Of a DNA stretch of 64,000 bases, positions 61,001 through 64,000 are shown piece by piece. This stretch comes from Trichoplusia ni (taxonomy: Eukaryota; Arthropoda; Insecta; Lepidoptera; Noctuidae): the NCBI RefSeq assembly GCF_003590095.1, contig NC_039488.1:4774001-4838000 (forward strand), given 5' to 3'. The position numbers and the translations under genes are program-made. Under the pieces are notes generated by a model that was not told where the DNA came from, did not search any database, and was given only the letters and a program-made list of their open reading frames with translations. The stretch's first letter is position 1; each line of letters opens with the position of its first letter.

Positions 61001-63882
61001 TAGTTCCCATCACCAAGTAGTAGTAATCCCACAGTTGCTAATGCATCGATAATTTGGATTAAAAAAAAATTACTTGGGACGATTATGAGAGACTAAATTT
61101 GAATAGTAAAAAAGTTACCTTGACTAGTTTCAATTCACGGCGACACATTTTAAGATTCTTTTCATCAGGAGGTTGTATATCAAATAGACCACACGACTTC
61201 TTCAAGCCTTCCAATAGTTCTTCAAAACCTACCAGCTCTAGATGAACCTTGTCGATACTTCTGTACGGCTCTTTGCACGCCATCAAGAACATCTGAATAA
61301 TAATACATTTTATGCTTAACCTATTAGATATGGTTAGCCATAGTACATTATGACCCAATTTATTTAGAAAAGTTATTTTATGTTTTAACATCAGGCACTT
61401 CAACTCCTCAAAGCACGCGGCGCTGTGTGTGCGTGCGATTAACAGCGATTTTTAAATATTAATTGATTTGTTATTAACAAATGAAACTTGTACATAACGT
61501 CACTTTATTACTATTTCAAGGGTTACCCACGCAATATGCCACGTGCAAAGATGAGTTGAAATGACATCAGCCTTTATGTGACTGTGCCACTAAAATACCT
61601 CTTTATTCTTGAACTGTTCTCTGTACATGCTAAGTCTCAGATTGATGAGCGCGACCCGCTTGGCGATGAGCGCTGCTTGAGCAGCCTGTAACGGAGCCAC
61701 TGTGTTCTTCATCACTGTAGCTTGTTTCACCAAGTTACGCCACTTCTCGGGTAACACGTCCAACTGAATTGAAAGTCACAATTCAAGTAGGTACCAGATT
61801 TTTATACAGCTAAAAGTAATTGCAATTTCCATTAAAAGTGATTCACTTTAACGAATAAACGTTGTATCAGCATGGTGCAAAATGTTACATCGGATATATA
61901 TTATGAACGATTAAAAAGTTATTTTCTTACCAATGTGTGAACTGAGTACTGATGTTCCGTCTCGTTCTAATCAGGCAGCAAAAAAATATTGAACAACAAT
62001 AGCTATCAGAACGATGCTTGAAGAAACACCCAAAAAGTAACTGCTTGAATGTCCTGTGATTATTGTGAATTTGTTTCTACTTAATTCTCAATTTGAAACC
62101 ACCATCCTTACATACCTGGTCGTAAGTCTCTTCGGGGAAATCAACGCCATACTCCTTGAGTACGTCGATGATGTCCCGGAGCGGCTCGAACATCTGGTCG
62201 GTGCCGGCGTCCATCTTGGCTCGCACCTCGTTCAGCACACCCATTACCTTCAACAGGCCGTCGTAGTCATCGTCTCCCAGTTCCACTGACAACTCTTTTG
62301 TTGCGTAAGCGATGAACTTCTCGAGATCATTCAAGCTGAAGTTAGAATAAAGTCAAATAACTATTTAAACGGTTATTAAGATAGCTCGAAGCATGTAATA
62401 TTTCAAAGGGCTACCCCAGACCGATTACCTGAGGTTTTTTTAAGATGGAGAAGAAAGAAAATTACGTCCGCCACCTTTGATTTTAAAAAGGATGCTTTTT
62501 TGGCTAACTATACCAAATAGACCAGGCTGCCATAAAAATGTTTTTAATTATACATTATATAGTAAAATTTAAGTAACGTTAAGCAGCGCATTAGTAGTAT
62601 GCAAAAAACTATTTAAAAAATCTAGCCGGTCGGCCATTTTGTTAGCTTTATCAACCTGACAGTCACGACATTTCATATTCATTTCTATTCTATACGCAAC
62701 GCTTGTATCTTGCCTAGGGGACAGACTGTTTCAGTCGGAGAAGAGAGACTCCAAACCTTATATTGTACCATGAAATAATTAATAAATACACACCTCTTCT
62801 GTACGTGGTCTTTCAAGTTTTCTTTGTAGAGATTGCTCCATTTGCAAATAATATTCATAATCGCTTGGTTTAGGCGCTTAAGATCTAGTCTTAACCATCC
62901 ATTGCAAAGGTATTCGGAAGGCAGCGACGCCACTTCATCGTATAATGCGTTATACTTGTCAATCTATGAAAAAAAAACATTTAATTTTGTAACAATAGAC
63001 TTAAATATCAATGTTCCAGATCGATTAATTTAGGTGATGTGACAAAAATCGTGCGAGTTACACTACATTGAGGAGCCGCGCGCCTCTAATATTGGCACTG
63101 ATATATCGTCTAAATAATCTTAAAAGTAACTATGTGAACTTACCTCAGCTTGATACTGTTCAAGCTTAGGTTTCACTTCAGGAGGATCACATCCATTCTC
63201 ATATCTATACTTGTCAAATTCCTCAGGAGGAATAAAACGGCCGTACTTTAAAAATGCTGCTAATACTTCCTGGCGGTCTTCATGCCACAAGGGGGTATAT
63301 TTTTCATATTTCTAATTAACAGAAACATAGGTTTTTAAAATTTTTTCAAATGGTAAGTAAGTGAATACTATTGATTATTTTTTTGTACTTACCGACGAAT
63401 ACTGTACTATGTCGTTGATACTGTTTTCTATACGCTTCAAAATGTCATGATACATATCAATCATAGCATCTTGGCCCACCAAATCGTCTACAAAATTAAT
63501 AAATAATACAATATTCAACTGCACGCATAGCCGAGTTGATGTGGTCACCATGCCAAATCCACTAAGCGTTTGTGTGATCCACGTTTTGAGTCCTCACTTT
63601 AAAGTTTCGACTTTGAAATTTTGTGACGAAAATTAAGTTCAGTAATGGGGGAGTTGTTTATTTTTCAATTAGAAAAGTAAGTTTGTTAAACATATTTTTT
63701 TAAGATAATAAGGGAACTAAAGTCAACAAGTACTGCCTTACCTTCATAAGAAGCGATAGGAACAATAGGATCTATTCTAGGAAAAAGTGTTGTTTGTAGG
63801 AACATGTCTTTCATCATTTCTTTTAGAGTATCAAACAATCCATCTGGTTCTTCCACATCTAGTGACGGCGTAAAGAAAATAT
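38316..63882 (-). CDS. DNAH9/11/17: Axonemal outer-arm dynein beta heavy chain, C-terminal 3,557 residues (5' end outside window)
   Basis: Microtubule motor of cilia/sperm flagella. I trace 61 exons, all in phase. Plus-strand coordinates, 3' to 5': 38316-38415, 38656-38850, 39130-39278, 39535-39708, 40047-40229, 40369-40437, 40653-40826, 41160-41355, 41632-41768, 41943-42066, 42307-42533, 42697-42829, 42991-43122, 43243-43424, 43673-43928, 44089-44373, 44552-44682, 44958-45159, 45446-45612, 45848-46007, 46290-46438, 46728-46943, 47024-47104, 47231-47493, 47735-47846, 48032-48280, 48473-48634, 48708-48785, 48868-49046, 49162-49328, then the upstream exons given in the domain entries below. TAG at 38316-38318 follows RGPTFVWTFNLKTRDKP, the usual end of this class. 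MDYKSCGNIYKG-LCQTGAWGCFDEFN places it with the beta chains. About 900 N-terminal residues are missing, judged from the usual length near 4,460. No frameshift or stop was found. Confidence 0.95.
46290..48785 (-). other. DNAH9/11/17: Dynein stalk and microtubule-binding region exons
   Basis: The exons at 48032-48280, 47735-47846 and 47231-47493 encode Lys/Glu-rich heptad sequence (coiled coil 1), starting after RRYNYTTPKTFLEQIALYSK. NNLTELKSFGSPPDAVVNVC leads into the microtubule-binding domain spread over 46728-47493. 46290-46438 and the end of 46728-46943 (KRRALNAANAELQAARDKLA) are coiled coil 2. Layout and length agree with the family. Confidence 0.85.
49531..49729. repeat. Fold-back element: perfect 59-bp inverted arms with inner hairpin
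   Basis: 49531-49589 and 49671-49729 are exact reverse complements (59 of 59) around an 81-nt middle. The middle itself holds a 13-bp perfect hairpin (49628-49640 with 49647-49659, ggcgggatcgcga type). The arms contain ggtttactcacgcgtattta and cggggtagcccgacta. It lies in a dynein intron. A partial copy of its left flank is at 9151-9188. Confidence 0.9.
50116..50603 (-). other. Dynein intron with family B SINE
   Basis: Apart from the SINE at 50228-50450, AT-rich intron sequence with nothing else recognised. Confidence 0.6.
50228..50450 (-). repeat. tRNA-derived SINE, family B
   Basis: It matches 10632-10816 along its body (gcggacaacatcacatacat, then aagtaagttgctaaagcact). It keeps about 35 nt with the near-palindrome taagaattctta that the other copy lacks. 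The B box GGGTTCGATCCCC is intact on the minus strand. Confidence 0.75.
52080..52366 (-). repeat. Retroelement sequence abutting a dynein splice donor
   Basis: A (tttga)n tail at 52346-52364 is followed, reading down on the minus strand, by a tract coding KVIYIGQHPVSPTLHRFLSA then FAVREETAQQTPQQHAV before stops. Both parts resemble a common lepidopteran non-LTR element end. The simple-repeat end lies about 7 nt inside the intron from the donor at 52370-52371. 51880-52075 is GC-richer and may belong to the same or another insertion. Confidence 0.55.
53250..53385 (-). repeat. tRNA-derived SINE, family F
   Basis: Minus strand: A box TAGCTTAGTGGTAAGG and, about 40 nt on, B box TAGTTCGATCCCC, followed by the SINE body toward 53140. 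The flanks do not form an acceptor stem. It lies in a dynein intron. Confidence 0.65.
53579..53642. repeat. 14-bp tandem repeat next to a dynein exon
   Basis: Four exact copies of atacaagtatctaa plus a partial fifth (atacaagt). The partial copy ends 3 nt from the exon boundary at 53646, so the donor of that exon (GTGACTTGTAT on the minus strand) is built partly from the repeat. Confidence 0.9.
53646..56904 (-). other. DNAH9/11/17: Dynein AAA1 and AAA2 exons
   Basis: Exons 53646-53883, 54186-54404, 54587-54735, 54814-55152, 55227-55451, 55821-56022, 56110-56350, 56434-56590 and 56763-56904. AAA1, the main ATPase site, has Walker A GPAGTGKT at about 56534-56557 and Walker B in WGCFDEFN near 56320. 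AAA2 has Walker A GFAGTGKS at about 55078-55101, followed by KWIVLDGDIDPMWIESLN. Catalytic residues of AAA1 are intact, which argues for a working motor. Confidence 0.92.
59163..59294. repeat. MITE-like element, family E, copy 2
   Basis: Its ends, gggcccatttagaggataca and the inverse of ggcccgtttagacgctc, form TIRs. The core aatatcgtgcaagtcgtaat then acattgctg matches copy 1. It lies in a dynein intron. Confidence 0.7.
59849..60290 (-). other. Exon-like open frame inside a dynein intron (alternative exon or nested gene)
   Basis: A T-rich tract ending TTTATTTAG stands 74 nt after the dynein exon at 60365-60488. From 60290 the minus strand stays open for 124 codons to TAG at 59916-59918, in the same frame as the upstream dynein exon. 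An ATG is at codon 8 (MTINTNHQTCNKDKVISRNI, later SFGR-free, polar sequence ending HPIILSEFIL). A perfect donor AAG|GTAAGT follows at 59847-59848. Normal dynein splicing from 60365 to 59585 is also in frame and matches the family, so this segment is extra. I recognise no domain. It could be a small nested gene, an alternative last exon giving a tail-only dynein, or a poison exon (442 nt, not a multiple of three). Confidence 0.45.
60802..60849. repeat. Near-perfect 22-bp hairpin with 3-nt loop
   Basis: 60802-60823 and 60827-60849 are reverse complements except for a single-base bulge, around the loop caa. It stands about 40 nt from the donor of the dynein exon 60889-61037, so it would fold in the pre-mRNA close to that splice site. 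Confidence 0.85.
63028..63116. repeat. MITE-like element, family E, copy 3 (degenerate)
   Basis: The stretch atttaggtgatgtgac, then aatcgtgcgagttacactac and gagccgcgcgcctc, ending in atatatcgtctaaat, matches the ends and core of copies 1 and 2 with internal loss. Confidence 0.55.
63521..63595 (+). repeat. tRNA-derived SINE fragment, family A (truncated)
   Basis: The stretch cgcatagccgagttgatgtg then gtcaccatgccaaatccac and gcgtttgtgtgatccacg follows the copy at 5877 but lacks the B box. It lies in the dynein intron next to the last visible exon. Confidence 0.6.
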
Positions 63883-64000
63883 CTGAAAACGAATTAGATA
63901 AGTGAAGCAAAAAATAAATAATCCCTGATGTAACGCAAATATTACGTTTGCTTGACGTAATATCTAGCCTAAGTAAGCATTGTATTACTAACCCGGATCT
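63883..64000 (-). other. Dynein intron running out of the window
   Basis: An acceptor (TTTTCAG on the minus strand) precedes the last visible exon. The upstream exon must end with one base of a codon beyond 64000. Confidence 0.6.

Larger units (their letters stand above)
57027..63882 (-). other. DNAH9/11/17: Dynein tail end and linker exons
   Basis: Exons 57027-57237, 57325-57520, 57912-58090, 58202-58388, 58472-58696, 58902-59016, 59455-59585, 60365-60488, 60889-61037, 61119-61292, 61599-61763, 62116-62335, 62794-62963, 63144-63311, 63393-63487 and 63742-63882. They encode the end of the cargo-binding tail and the linker (DHC_N2) that swings during the power stroke. Landmarks are DDDYDGLLKVMGVLNEVRAK, VETLEDNQ, WFEVQRKWQYLESIFVGSDD, LAYPRFYFVSSADLL and GDRQKIMTICTIDVHSRDVV. 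The last visible exon begins inside a codon, so at least one more exon lies beyond 64000. Confidence 0.9.

Noticed and set aside
1..64000. CRISPR arrays, bacterial operons, phage genes or complete LTR retrotransposons
   Set aside because: None seen. Repeats are dispersed eukaryotic elements without spaced direct-repeat arrays, and no integrase or reverse transcriptase domain of useful length is present.

Overview
The window reads as chromosomal DNA of a lepidopteran insect (moth or butterfly). The grounds are spliced genes with GT-AG introns, AT-rich introns, an RR-1 cuticle protein exon, a DUF4789-type secreted protein, and many short interspersed repeats of kinds usual in Lepidoptera (tRNA-derived SINEs, LINE 3' ends carrying the GCTGTTGCCCGCGACTT signature, small inverted-repeat elements). 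There is no bacterial or viral gene content. Gene models were built by hand from splice sites, and reading phase was checked across every junction.

Layout. (1) 298-487, plus strand: last coding exon of an RR-1 cuticle protein, with its 3' UTR and poly(A) signal. (2) 1126-16292, minus strand: 22 exons giving the first 1,245 codons of the Ral GTPase-activating protein alpha subunit (RALGAPA1 / fly CG5521 type). The catalytic C-terminal part must lie left of the window. An extra 18-nt microexon candidate sits in its second intron. (3) 16293-20243: repeat-rich intergenic DNA with a tandem pair of a terminal-inverted-repeat element. (4) 20244-22421, plus strand: a complete three-exon gene for a 193-residue secreted Cys-rich DUF4789-like protein. 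(5) 22509-27685: mostly empty intergenic DNA with two GC-rich blocks. (6) 27717-37431, plus strand: a complete eight-exon gene for a 1,512-residue protein with about 12 ankyrin repeats, a long Ser/Lys/Glu-rich disordered middle with an RS-like stretch, and a Cys/His-containing C-terminal module. I do not recognise its name. (7) 38316-63882, minus strand: 61 exons giving the C-terminal 3,557 residues of an outer-arm axonemal dynein beta heavy chain (DNAH9/11/17 class). All four AAA1-AAA4 P-loops are intact; the first part of the tail lies right of the window.

These are independent genes rather than an operon or pathway cluster: cuticle structure, Ral GTPase signalling, a secreted protein, an ankyrin scaffold and an axonemal motor. 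The most unusual signals are an open, exon-like 375-nt reading frame inside a dynein intron that runs in frame from the upstream dynein exon, the RalGAP microexon, the RalGAP gene apparently spanning an oppositely oriented cuticle gene, and a set of near-perfect short-loop hairpins scattered through non-coding DNA.
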